A stretch of 64,000 nt of DNA. It comes from Betaproteobacteria bacterium RIFCSPLOWO2_02_FULL_67_26. GTDB lineage: Bacteria; Pseudomonadota; Gammaproteobacteria; Burkholderiales; SG8-41. Position 1 is the first letter of the stretch; each line of letters starts with the position of its first letter. This document shows, in pieces, positions 8,600 to 17,355 of the stretch. The notes under the pieces were generated by a model, which saw only the letters and a list, made by a program, of their open reading frames with translations, was not told where the DNA came from and ran no database searches. The stretch spans positions 1-64,000 of the forward strand of contig MERD01000121.1 in the NCBI GenBank assembly GCA_001771935.1. The letters run 5' to 3'. A program made the position numbers and the translations under genes.

Positions 8600-9163
8600 G
8601 TTAACCGGCACCAAACAATCGCGCTGTCGATCGCGGCGGTCAACCTGCTGGTGATACTGCTGTTCCCGCCGTTCGACCAGTACACGATCGCGGCCTCCAA
8701 GCTGCCGATTTTCGGGGGATTCCATCCGGTTTTCCTCGCGCCGCCCTACGGCGAGATCAATACCAGCGTATTGTGGCTGGAAGCGCTGGTGCTGCTGGTC
8801 AACGCCGGCATCGCCTGGCTGCTGTTGCGGGACAGGCCAGCGGCCGGGAAGAAGAGCTGGATGGGGCTGCAGAACGCGACGCTGATCTTCACCGGCGTCA
8901 ACCTGCTGCTGGTGCTGCTGTTCCCGCCCTTCGAGTCCGTATACGCCATCACCAAGGCCACGCTGCCGACCTTCGAGGGGTTCTACCTCATCTTCAGCCA
9001 GAAGCCGAGCCACATCATCGTCACCTCGCTGCTCTATGTCGAAGTGATATTCATCCTGGTGAACGGCGCCCTGCTGTGGCTGATTTTCAAGCCCAAGTCG
9101 TCGGACGAGCTCGTGGCGGAGCAGTTGCGCGACTTCGCAGCGGCACCCGCGAAGAAAGACTGA
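8600..9163 (+). CDS. membrane protein of unknown function made of two duplicated halves
   Basis: The reading frame is open well upstream. The first standard start codon is GTG at 8651, but that would cut the first membrane segment. A GGAG at 8590-8593 points to initiation near 8600, where the codons read GTT AAC CGG CAC (VNRH). No ATG, GTG or TTG is present there, so the start is unresolved; CTG at 8624 is another option. The protein (about 187 residues) has two similar halves: VNLLVILLFPPF with a later LLVNAGIAWLLLRD, and VNLLLVLLFPPF with ILVNGALLWLIFKP. This gives four membrane segments. I do not know its function. Confidence 0.7.
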   Translation, partial: VNRHQTIALSIAAVNLLVILLFPPFDQYTIAASKLPIFGGFHPVFLAPPYGEINTSVLWLEALVLLVNAGIAWLLLRDRPAAGKKSWMGLQNATLIFTGVNLLLVLLFPPFESVYAITKATLPTFEGFYLIFSQKPSHIIVTSLLYVEVIFILVNGALLWLIFKPKSSDELVAEQLRDFAAAPAKKD

Positions 9164-9168
9164 GCGAG

Positions 9169-9783
9169 TTACGCGAGATTCTGGCGCAGGCGGCTTTGCG
9201 CCGGAACGTGCTGCGCCAGGAATTCCATCTGGTCGGCGAGGATGCGGCGGTTGGTGAGGATCAGGTATTCCGCCCGGTTCGGCACGTACGGCAGGTAGAT
9301 CAGTTCCATCCCCGCCTGTTCCGGCGTGCAGTTGCCCTTGTGCTCGTTGCAGGCGCGGCACGCGGTCACCGAGTTCATCCAGGTATCGCGCCCGCCGCGC
9401 GAGAACGGCGTGACGTGGTCGCGCGTGAGCCGGGAGATCGCGAACGCGCCGCCGCAGTAGGCGCAGACCTGGCGGTCGCGATGGAACAGCTCGCGGTTGT
9501 TGAGCGGCGGCACCTGGCCGAACGCCTTCATCGCCATCGCCTTGCCCTTGATGGCGATGATGCTGGAGGCCGTGATGCTGGAGCGCCTTCCGGTCAGCCG
9601 GTTCATGCCGCCGTAGACGGTGAACGCCTCGGCACCCGTCGCCCACGCGACCTGGTCCTTGGCGTAGTAGTAGCAGGCATGCTGCCAGCTGATCCAGCGA
9701 TGCGGCACGCCGTGGGTATCCAGCGTCAGGATCAGCGGGAGCCCGCCGCGCTGCACCGCCTGAAGTTCGATAGCAATGTTCAT
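9169..9783 (-). CDS. HNH endonuclease
   Basis: 204 residues from ATG 9781-9783 (MNIAIELQ); the frame runs further upstream to 9996, but that extension has low plausibility. The HNH/zinc module contains CAYC near 110-113, RLTRDHVTPFSRGG near 120-133 with the catalytic His, and a second Cys pair in CRACNEHKGN near 144-153. The about 100 preceding residues match a stand-alone HNH family common in Proteobacteria, which is not tied to a restriction system here. It converges with the duplicated membrane protein gene, with 5 bp between them. Confidence 0.88.
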   Translation of the reverse strand: MNIAIELQAVQRGGLPLILTLDTHGVPHRWISWQHACYYYAKDQVAWATGAEAFTVYGGMNRLTGRRSSITASSIIAIKGKAMAMKAFGQVPPLNNRELFHRDRQVCAYCGGAFAISRLTRDHVTPFSRGGRDTWMNSVTACRACNEHKGNCTPEQAGMELIYLPYVPNRAEYLILTNRRILADQMEFLAQHVPAQSRLRQNLA

Positions 9784-9870
9784 GTCTTGCGGTCGTTTGC
9801 CGGCACCGGCACCCGGTGCAGTGCGAAATTTACCAGATTTAAGCGCGTAGTGCGCGGCACCGCAGCAAGG

Positions 9871-9876
9871 TATAAT
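9871..9876 (+). promoter_or_regulatory. candidate -10 box TATAAT ahead of the helicase gene
   Basis: TATAAT lies 23 bp before the probable helicase start at 9899, in the gap between divergent genes. No convincing -35 box is seen. Confidence 0.45.
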
Positions 9877-9898
9877 TGCGGCCAGTGAATAGTGCATC

Positions 9899-11374
9899 GT
9901 GCAAGCGCCGTTGCCGTCCGCTGTGACCCATACCCAGGACGGCGCGGTCTCCGCCCAACCGGAACCCTCCGGCGCGCCCAAGCCAACCTTCTCCACGCTG
10001 GGCTTGATCCCGGAGCTGCTGCGCGCCGTCGCGGACCAGGGTTATACCGAGCCCACGCCGATCCAGGTCAAGGCGATCCCGCTCATCCTGCAGCACCGCG
10101 ACGTCATGGGCGCTGCCCAGACCGGCACCGGCAAGACTGCCGGGTTCATGCTCCCGCTGTTGCAGTTTCTCGCGCCTCAGGCCAGCACCAGCCCGTCTCC
10201 CGCGCGCCATCCGATACGGGTGCTGGTCCTGACTCCGACGCGTGAGCTCGCGGCGCAGGTCGAGGAGAGCGCGCGCACCTACAGCAAATATATTCCGCTG
10301 CGCACGGCGGTGGTGTATGGCGGCGTGGACATCAGCCCGCAGATGAAGCAGCTGCACGCCGGCGTCGAAATCCTTGTCGCAACCCCCGGCCGGCTGCTTG
10401 ACCACCTGCACCAGAAGAGCGTCAACCTCTCGCGCGTCGAGTTCCTGGTGCTGGACGAAGCCGACCGCATGCTCGACATGGGCTTCATACCCGACATCAA
10501 GCGCATCCTCTCCGTGCTGCCGTCGCAGCGGCAGAACCTGCTGTTCTCCGCGACTTTCCCGGACGAGGTGCGCCGGCTGGCGAAGGAGCTGCTGCGCTCC
10601 CCGGTGACGATAGAGGTGGCGCCGCGCAACGCTCCGGCCGACCTCGTCACGCACCAGGTCCACCTCGTGCCGCTGTTGAAGAAGCGCTCGCTGCTGGTCC
10701 GCCTCATCCGTTCCCGCGACATGCGGCAGGTGCTGATCTTCGTCCGGATGAAGCGCGATGCGAACCGCCTCGCCCGCCAGCTGCAGCAGGACGGCGTCGT
10801 CGCGAAGGAAATACACAGCGACCGCACGCAGGCCGAGCGCATGCAGGCGCTCGAGGACTTCAAGCAAGGCAAGGTGCCGGTGCTGGTGGCGACCGATATC
10901 GCCGCGCGCGGGCTCGATATCGAAGAGCTGCCCTTCGTGATCAATTTCGAGCTGCCCCACACCCCGGAGGACTACGTGCACCGCATCGGGCGCACCGGCC
11001 GCGCCGGCCTGCCCGGCGAGGCGATTTCGCTGGTCAGCCCGGACGAGGTGAAGTTCCTGGAAGACATCGAGCGGATGCTCAAGCGCAAGCTGCCGCAGGC
11101 GCCCGTTCCTGATTCCCTGGCGGATAGCCGTCATCCGCAGCGACCGCGCGAGACGCGCCGCGAACGTGAACCGCGGCGCCCGCCGGCCAGGGCGCCGCAC
11201 CCGCCCAGGACACAGCCTGCCGCCCAGCCTTCACCGTCCGGTTTTGATTTCTCCAAGCCCTACGAACCCTCGTCGCCGAAGCCGGAGCCGGCGGCGGCGC
11301 CTCCAACGCACGGCAGGCACCACCGCCCCACTGCCGCCCTGCTCGGCGGCGGTCCGGTAAAGCGCGAGAAGTAG
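9899..11374 (+). CDS. rhlE: DEAD-box ATP-dependent RNA helicase, RhlE-like
   Basis: 491 residues from GTG at 9899. Helicase motifs appear in order: Q-motif region ([14 protein letters not shown] and TPIQ near 31-55), Walker A AQTGTGKT at 73-80, [13 protein letters not shown] at 186-189, SAT, and [10 protein letters not shown] in the second RecA domain. After about residue 385 comes a basic, Pro/Arg-rich tail typical of RhlE proteins acting on structured RNA, such as in ribosome assembly or decay. The rhodanese gene starts 1 bp after the stop, so the two are probably co-transcribed. Confidence 0.93.
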   Translation: MQAPLPSAVTHTQDGAVSAQPEPSGAPKPTFSTLGLIPELLRAVADQGYTEPTPIQVKAIPLILQHRDVMGAAQTGTGKTAGFMLPLLQFLAPQASTSPSPARHPIRVLVLTPTRELAAQVEESARTYSKYIPLRTAVVYGGVDISPQMKQLHAGVEILVATPGRLLDHLHQKSVNLSRVEFLVLDEADRMLDMGFIPDIKRILSVLPSQRQNLLFSATFPDEVRRLAKELLRSPVTIEVAPRNAPADLVTHQVHLVPLLKKRSLLVRLIRSRDMRQVLIFVRMKRDANRLARQLQQDGVVAKEIHSDRTQAERMQALEDFKQGKVPVLVATDIAARGLDIEELPFVINFELPHTPEDYVHRIGRTGRAGLPGEAISLVSPDEVKFLEDIERMLKRKLPQAPVPDSLADSRHPQRPRETRREREPRRPPARAPHPPRTQPAAQPSPSGFDFSKPYEPSSPKPEPAAAPPTHGRHHRPTAALLGGGPVKREK

Positions 11375-11375
11375 G

Positions 11376-12956
11376 ATGAAAACCGTCTCCGCGAAGAAAT
11401 TGAAAGCGATGCTGCACGACGGCGGCGAGATCGCGCTGCTCGACGTGCGTGAAGCCGGCCAGTTCGGCGAGTCGCACCTGCTCTTCGCCACGCCCCTGCC
11501 CTACAGCCGCCTGGAGCTCGATGTGGGCGCGCTGGTGCCCCGAAAATCGGCGCGCATCGTCCTGTGCGACGACGGCGAGACGGGCGTTGCTGCGCGCGCG
11601 GCGAAGCGGCTGGAGGCCATGGGCTACGCCGATATCGCGGCATTGGATGGCGGCACGAAGGGCTGGGCCGCCGCGGGGTACGTGCTGTTCAAGGGCGTCA
11701 ACGTCCCGAGCAAGCTGTTCGGCGAGCTGGTGGAGCACGAATACGGCACGCCGCACGTCACGGTGCAGGAACTGGCCCGGATGAAGGCGGCGGGCGAGGA
11801 CTTCGTGCTGTTCGACGGCCGGCCGGTCAACGAGCACCACAAGATGACGATTCCCGGCTCCACCTGCGTGCCCAATGCGGAGCTGCCGCTGCGCGTGCCG
11901 GCGCTGGTGAAAAACCCGAAGACCAAGATCATCGTGAACTGCGCCGGGCGCACGCGCTCCATCCTCGGCGCGCAGACGCTCATCAACTTCGGCGTGCCGA
12001 ACCCGGTGTACGCGCTGGAAAACGGCACGCAGGGCTGGTACCTGGCCGAATTCCAGCTCGAGCACGGCAGCACTCGGCGCTATCCGCAGCGGATCGACGC
12101 GGCGGCGCTCCCCGGCCTTCAGGCCTCCGCCAGGAAGTTGATGGAACGCTTTGCGATCAGGACCGCCCCGTCGCGGCAGGTCGCGGCGTGGCTCGCGGAG
12201 ACGGACCGCACCACCTACCTGTGCGACGTCCGCACGCCGGAGGAATTCGAGACGGGCTCGATACCCGGCGCCGTACACGCGCCCGGCGGCCAGCTGATCC
12301 AGGCCACCGACCAGTGGGTGGGCGTGCGCGGCGCGCGCATCGTGCTGATCGACGGCGGCGAGAACGTGCGCGCCCCGGTCGTGGCGAGCTGGCTGAAGCA
12401 ACTGGGGTACGAGACCTGGATACTCGAAGGCGGCGTCAATTCAGGCCTCAAGGGCACGCCGGCGGCGCGGCCCGGGTTGCCGGCGCTGGCGTCCTTCACG
12501 GCCATGGAATTGAAGTACGCGATCGACGCGGGCGGCTGTACGGTGTTCGACCTCGGCGCGAGCATGCGCTTCCGCAAGGCGCACATCCCGGGCAGCCGCT
12601 GGAGCATACGCACGCGTATCGCCGCCGATGCTCGCGGCGCAAAAACACCCGTCGTCCTCGTCGCCGACGACGCCGGCACCACTCAGCTCGCAGCGATCGA
12701 CCTGGCCGACGCGGGTGTCAAGGACGTCAGGCTGCTCGACGGTGGCCCCGCCGCCTGGAAAAAAGCAGGCTACCCGACCGAAGCCTCGCCGGACTCGCCG
12801 CCCGACGCGGAATGCATCGACCACCTGTTCTTCGTCCACGACCGCCACGCCGGCAACCGCGAGGCGATGAAGCAGTACCTCGCGTGGGAAACCGGGCTGA
12901 TGTCCCAGCTCGACGCGCAGGACAAGGCGTCGTTCCGGATCGGCGCGTCGCACTGA
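11376..12956 (+). CDS. protein with four tandem rhodanese domains
   Basis: 526 residues forming four rhodanese folds (about 1-110, 125-235, 255-370, 380-480) and a short tail. Domain 1 has Cys64 (VLCDDGE) and domain 2 Cys189 (NCAGRTRS) at the active-site loop. Domain 3 (LIDGGEN) and domain 4 (VADDAGT) have no loop cysteine, so only the first two could carry sulfur. Four-rhodanese fusions are known in Proteobacteria but have no settled role. No signal peptide is visible, so it is likely cytoplasmic. The APS reductase genes nearby make sulfur trafficking plausible. Confidence 0.9.
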   Translation: MKTVSAKKLKAMLHDGGEIALLDVREAGQFGESHLLFATPLPYSRLELDVGALVPRKSARIVLCDDGETGVAARAAKRLEAMGYADIAALDGGTKGWAAAGYVLFKGVNVPSKLFGELVEHEYGTPHVTVQELARMKAAGEDFVLFDGRPVNEHHKMTIPGSTCVPNAELPLRVPALVKNPKTKIIVNCAGRTRSILGAQTLINFGVPNPVYALENGTQGWYLAEFQLEHGSTRRYPQRIDAAALPGLQASARKLMERFAIRTAPSRQVAAWLAETDRTTYLCDVRTPEEFETGSIPGAVHAPGGQLIQATDQWVGVRGARIVLIDGGENVRAPVVASWLKQLGYETWILEGGVNSGLKGTPAARPGLPALASFTAMELKYAIDAGGCTVFDLGASMRFRKAHIPGSRWSIRTRIAADARGAKTPVVLVADDAGTTQLAAIDLADAGVKDVRLLDGGPAAWKKAGYPTEASPDSPPDAECIDHLFFVHDRHAGNREAMKQYLAWETGLMSQLDAQDKASFRIGASH

Positions 12957-12993
12957 GCGCCGCGATCCCGGAAAGAAAAACGCCGGCTTAACG

Positions 12994-13962
12994 TTAGTTG
13001 ACCACCAGCTTGAGCTCGCGCACGACCTTGCCCCACTTGTCGCTCTCGAGCTGGACGAACTTGGCAAAGGCCTTCGGATCGGTGGCCACGATGTCCGTCC
13101 CCGCCCGCTGGTACGCCGCCCGCACTTCCTGCGTCTGGAGCAGCTTCGAGACTTCGCGCTGCAGGCGCTGGATGGCAGCCGCCGGGGTCCCCCGCGGCGC
13201 GAGCAAGCCCGTCCACAGCGCCGCGTCGTAGCCGGGCACGGTTTCCCCGATGGAGGGAATGTCCGGCAGCTCCGGCGAGCGCTTCGCGGTCGTCACCGCG
13301 ATGATTCTCAGCTGCCCCGCGCGATAATGGGGCATGATGCTCGAGAGGCCGAGGCAGCCGATCTTGATCTGACCGCCCAGCAGGTCGGCCCGCACCGGCC
13401 CGCTGCCCTTGTACGGGACGTGCACGATGTTGATGTCGGCCTTGTTGACGAACAGCGCCTGGAACAGGTGCATCGCGCCCCCCTGGCCCGAGGACGCGTA
13501 GTTGTGCTTGCCAGGCTCCTTTTTCGCCAGCGCGATCAGATCATTCACCGACTTGACCGCAAGCGAGGGATGCACCACCAGGCCGTAGGGCTGGCTCGCG
13601 ATCTGCATGATCGGCGCGAAGTCCTTCAGCGGATGGAACGGCACCTTCTTGTACAGGTTCGGAACGATGGTGTGCGGTGTTCCGGTGGCCAGCACCGTGT
13701 ACCCGTCGGGATTCGACTTGGCCGCGATGTCCGTTCCGATCAGGCCTCCGGCACCCGTGCGGTTGTCGATCACCACCTGCTGGCCCAGAGCTTCCGGCAG
13801 CCTCGTCGCGACGATGCGTATGAGCACGTCCGTCGCGCCGCCCGCGCCGAACGGAATGATCATGCGCACCGGTTTATTCGGATAGGGCTGCGCCAACGCC
13901 GAGCCGGCGGCAAACAGGCTGAGCGCGAAACAGATCAGCGAAACGCGTATGCTCCTGCTCAT
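12994..13962 (-). CDS. TctC/Bug-family periplasmic solute-binding protein
   Basis: 322 residues from ATG 13960-13962, preceded by an AGGAGGAG ribosome-binding sequence; the frame extends to 14046 but the longer start lacks one. A signal peptide ending near ALA-QP is followed by the family N-terminus YPNKPVRMIIPFGAGGATDV. Other landmarks are NRTGAGGLIGTD, TPHTIVPNLY and HVPYKGSGP. Bug proteins bind small carboxylates and related ligands; most, as here, are orphans without TctA/TctB neighbours. The ligand cannot be inferred. The leader shares AACCGAGGAGGA with the second tctC gene near 59.87 kb. Confidence 0.93.
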   Translation of the reverse strand: MSRSIRVSLICFALSLFAAGSALAQPYPNKPVRMIIPFGAGGATDVLIRIVATRLPEALGQQVVIDNRTGAGGLIGTDIAAKSNPDGYTVLATGTPHTIVPNLYKKVPFHPLKDFAPIMQIASQPYGLVVHPSLAVKSVNDLIALAKKEPGKHNYASSGQGGAMHLFQALFVNKADINIVHVPYKGSGPVRADLLGGQIKIGCLGLSSIMPHYRAGQLRIIAVTTAKRSPELPDIPSIGETVPGYDAALWTGLLAPRGTPAAAIQRLQREVSKLLQTQEVRAAYQRAGTDIVATDPKAFAKFVQLESDKWGKVVRELKLVVN

Positions 13963-14092
13963 GACTCCTCCTCGGTTGTTCAAGACTTGATCCGGGACCG
14001 TTTCCGGCAAGCGATGGACGCCTGCATTGGCCTCGAAACGATGCACAGTCTAGCCTAGGTCCCGAATTTTCCCAAATCATCTCTGATTGTCC

Positions 14093-14761
14093 ATGCTGAG
14101 CATCCGGGGCCTCCACAAGTCGTACGGCGGCGCGCGGCCCCGGCAGCTGCTGCGCGACGTCTCGCTGGAAGTCCGCCGCGGCGAATACGTTGCCATTGTC
14201 GGCGAGTCGGGGGTGGGAAAATCCACGCTGCTCAATCTCATCGCCGGCCTCGACCTGCCTGACGGCGGCAGCGTCGCGCTGGACGGCACGGAGCTGACGT
14301 CACTGGACGATGACGCCCGCACCCTGGTGCGGCGCGGCCGGATCGGCTTCGTGTTCCAGGCGTTCCACCTGCTGCCCCATCTCACCGTGAGCCAGAACGT
14401 CGCCCTGCCTCTCGCCCTCGACGGGACCGACCCCGCCGCCATGGCGGAGCGGGTCGGCGCGATGCTCGCCGCGGTGGGACTCGCGGCGGCGACGGACGTC
14501 TATCCGCGCGAGCTGTCCGGCGGGGAATTGCAGCGCGTGGCGATCGCCCGCGCGCTGGTCCACCGGCCGCTGCTCGTGCTCGCCGACGAGCCCACCGGCA
14601 ACCTCGACGCCGACACCGCGGTCCAAATCCTCGACCTGTTGCGCGAACAGGTGAAAGCGAACGGCGGCGCGGGGATACTCGTCACCCACTCCGCGGCGGC
14701 CGCGGCGACTGCGGACCGCGTACTCGCGCTCACGTCCGGGGGACTCCGTGCGCGGACGTGA
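14093..14761 (+). CDS. LolD-like ABC transporter ATP-binding protein
   Basis: 222 residues from ATG 14093 (a TTG two codons upstream is possible). Walker A GESGVGKST lies near 39-47, the ABC signature LSGGELQR near 143-150, and Walker B LLVLADEP with the H-loop VTHS after it. The size and the partner permease place it in the MacB/LolD group, whose members drive extrusion of lipids or lipoproteins rather than import. The stop overlaps the permease start by 14 bp. An AttH protein follows after one intervening gene, a combination found repeatedly in Proteobacteria. Confidence 0.93.
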   Translation: MLSIRGLHKSYGGARPRQLLRDVSLEVRRGEYVAIVGESGVGKSTLLNLIAGLDLPDGGSVALDGTELTSLDDDARTLVRRGRIGFVFQAFHLLPHLTVSQNVALPLALDGTDPAAMAERVGAMLAAVGLAAATDVYPRELSGGELQRVAIARALVHRPLLVLADEPTGNLDADTAVQILDLLREQVKANGGAGILVTHSAAAAATADRVLALTSGGLRART

Positions 14762-17309
14762 GTCTCCCGCCTCTCCCCTCCCGCTCATCAGCGGGCGCTT
14801 CCTGCTGTTCCAGGCGCTCACCGCCGGGCCGTGGCGCGAGCATCCGGGGCGCTCGGTGCTCGCGGTCGCGGCGATCGCACTGGGTGTCGCGCTCGGCGTC
14901 GCAGTCCACCTCGTCAATTCCAGCGCGCTCAACGAATTCGAGCTCGCCGCGCGGCATCTCGCCGGCGAGGCCGACCTGGTGGTGCGCGGCCCGCGTGCGG
15001 GCTTCGACGAGTCGCTCTACCCGCGGCTCGCGCGCCTGCCGCAGGTCGAGGCCGCGAACCCCGCCGTGGACCTGGAGGTTCCCCTCGCCGGCCGCCGGGA
15101 CAGTCTCCGCATCGTCGGCTTCGACCCGCTGCGCGCGGGGCTGGTGCAGCCGGCGCTGCTGCCGGAGCGCTCCGGCATGGTCCTCGACCTGTTCGACGCG
15201 GATGCGCTACTGCTCAGCCCCTCCGCCGCGGAGTGGCTGGGACTCAAGGCGGGCGACGAGATCGCCATACAAGTCGGCACGCGCGCGCTGACGCTGAGGG
15301 TGGCGGGCCTGCTGCCCCAGGGCGCGTACCGCCAGCGCCTCGGGGTGATGGACGTCGCGGCGGCGCAATTGCGCCTCGAGCAGCTCGGCCGGCTCAACCG
15401 GATCGACCTGCGCCTGAAGCCCGGCACCGAGGTCGCCGCGTTCCGGCACGAGCTCCAGGCCCTGCTTCCCGCCGGGGTCCACGCGGTCACGCCGGAGACG
15501 GAAGGCGGGCGCGGCGCGAACCTGACGCGCGCCTACCGCATGAACCTGGACATGCTGGCGCTGGTCGCGCTCTTCACCGGCGCGTTCCTGGTGTTTTCCT
15601 CGCAAGTGCTGGCGCTGCTGCGCCGGCGGACCCAATTCGCGCTGCTGCGCGCGATGGGCGTCACGCGCTCGACGCTCGCCGCCCGGCTCATCGCCGAGGG
15701 CGCCGTCGTCGGGATTCTCGGCGCCGTGTCCGGCGTGGTCCTGGGCTACGCCGCCGCGCGCTACGCGCTGTCGGCGATCGGATCGGACCTCGGCGCGGGC
15801 TACTTTCGCAGCATCACGACCAGCATCAACGCCGAGCCGCAGGTGCTCGCGTTCTTCGTCGCGCTCGGCGTGCTGTTCGCGGTGCTCGGCTCCGCCGCCC
15901 CGGCCTGGGAGGCGGCCCGCCGCCCGCCGGCGCGGGCCTTGCGCGCCGGCGACGAGGAAGAAGGCCTGAAGCAGCTGCCCGCGCTGGGCTGGGGCGCAGC
16001 CGTGCTCGCGAGCGGGCTCCTGCTGGCAGCCGCCCCGGCCGTCAACGGCCTGCCCATCGCCGGTTACGCCGCCATCGCGCTGATCCTGGTCGGCGTGGTG
16101 CTCGCGATGCCGCAGCTGGCCGGAGCGTGCCTCGCCGCCATCCCTGCTTTCACCCGCGCGCCCGCGGCCATCGCGATCGCGCAGCTCAAAGCCACCCCCC
16201 GCCAGGCCGCGATCAGCGTCGCGGCGATCGTCGCGAGCTTCAGCCTGATGGTCTCGATGCTGATCATGGTGAGTTCCTTCCGCGGCTCGCTCGAATCGTG
16301 GCTCGAGCGGATGCTGCCCGCCGATCTCTACCTGCGCGCGGCGCGTTTTGGCGAGACGGCTTTTCTTACGCCCGGCGAACAGGCGCGGATCGCCGCGATA
16401 CCGGGACTCGAGCGCGTCGAGTTCATCCGCAGCCAGACCCTGCTGCTCGCCCCGGAGCGCCCCCCCGTGACGCTGCTCGCGGGCCCGGTGGACGCCGCCG
16501 ATCCGGAGAAAACCCTGCCGCTGACCGGCGCGCCGCACGTCCTGCGCCCGGGCGACCCGCCGCCGGTGTGGGTATCCGAGGTCGCGTCCGATTTCTACGG
16601 CCTGCGCACCGGCGACCGGGTGCGGCTGCCCATCGGTAGTACAACGGGCGGCGCCCCGCGCGAGTACACCATCGCCGGCGTGTGGCGCGATTACGGGCGC
16701 CAGAACGGCGCCATCGCGATGAACCGCGGGCTCTACGCTGGAATCACCGGCGACCGGCTGGTCAACGACGCGGCGCTGTGGCTCGCGAAAGGCACGCCCA
16801 TCCTCGACGTTCAGCGCGCCCTGCGCGAGCAGCTGCCCGGCGGCATCGAGATCGCCACCACGCGCGAATTGCGCGCCCTCTCGCTCGGCGCGTTCGACCG
16901 CACGTTCGCGATCACCTACGCGCTCGAGATCGCCGCGGTCCTGATCGGGCTCGCCGGCGTCAGCGTGTCCTTCGGCGCGCAGGCGCTCGCGCGCCGCCGC
17001 GAGTTCGGGGTGCTGCGCCACATCGGCATGATGCGGCGGGAGATCGGCGTCATGCTGGGCTGCGAGGGTGCGGTGGTGGCCACGCTGGGAACCGCTTTCG
17101 GCCTGGCGACCGGCTGGATCGTGGGACTGATCCTGATCCACGTCGTCAACCGCCAGTCCTTCCACTGGGGCATGGAATTGCACGTGCCGTGGCTGCCGCT
17201 CGCGGGACTGGCCGCGCTCGTCATCGCCGCCGCGGTCGCCACCGCGGTGTGGAGCGGCCGCGCGGCAATGGGCGAAGACGTGGTCCGCGCGGTGCGCGAG
17301 GATTGGTAG
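14748..17309 (+). CDS. FtsX-like ABC permease, long two-module form
   Basis: 853 residues from GTG 14748. One membrane segment near the N-terminus (about 36-58) is followed by a periplasmic MacB-core domain. Three segments then lie near 265-385, a central pair near 415-470, a second N-anchor near 485-515 with another periplasmic domain, and three final segments near 725-840. This duplicated FtsX layout fits export of an envelope component powered by the upstream ATPase. The substrate is unknown. The 14-bp overlap indicates tight coupling with the ATPase. Confidence 0.9.
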   Translation: MRGRESPASPLPLISGRFLLFQALTAGPWREHPGRSVLAVAAIALGVALGVAVHLVNSSALNEFELAARHLAGEADLVVRGPRAGFDESLYPRLARLPQVEAANPAVDLEVPLAGRRDSLRIVGFDPLRAGLVQPALLPERSGMVLDLFDADALLLSPSAAEWLGLKAGDEIAIQVGTRALTLRVAGLLPQGAYRQRLGVMDVAAAQLRLEQLGRLNRIDLRLKPGTEVAAFRHELQALLPAGVHAVTPETEGGRGANLTRAYRMNLDMLALVALFTGAFLVFSSQVLALLRRRTQFALLRAMGVTRSTLAARLIAEGAVVGILGAVSGVVLGYAAARYALSAIGSDLGAGYFRSITTSINAEPQVLAFFVALGVLFAVLGSAAPAWEAARRPPARALRAGDEEEGLKQLPALGWGAAVLASGLLLAAAPAVNGLPIAGYAAIALILVGVVLAMPQLAGACLAAIPAFTRAPAAIAIAQLKATPRQAAISVAAIVASFSLMVSMLIMVSSFRGSLESWLERMLPADLYLRAARFGETAFLTPGEQARIAAIPGLERVEFIRSQTLLLAPERPPVTLLAGPVDAADPEKTLPLTGAPHVLRPGDPPPVWVSEVASDFYGLRTGDRVRLPIGSTTGGAPREYTIAGVWRDYGRQNGAIAMNRGLYAGITGDRLVNDAALWLAKGTPILDVQRALREQLPGGIEIATTRELRALSLGAFDRTFAITYALEIAAVLIGLAGVSVSFGAQALARRREFGVLRHIGMMRREIGVMLGCEGAVVATLGTAFGLATGWIVGLILIHVVNRQSFHWGMELHVPWLPLAGLAALVIAAAVATAVWSGRAAMGEDVVRAVREDW

Positions 17310-17355
17310 CATCAAGACCGGGCCGCGCGGGGATATACTAGTCCAGCCGGGTGAG

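Noticed and set aside
12966-12996. Terminator between the rhodanese and first tctC genes
   Set aside because: GCCG-type complementarity is short and there is no stable stem with a T-tract.
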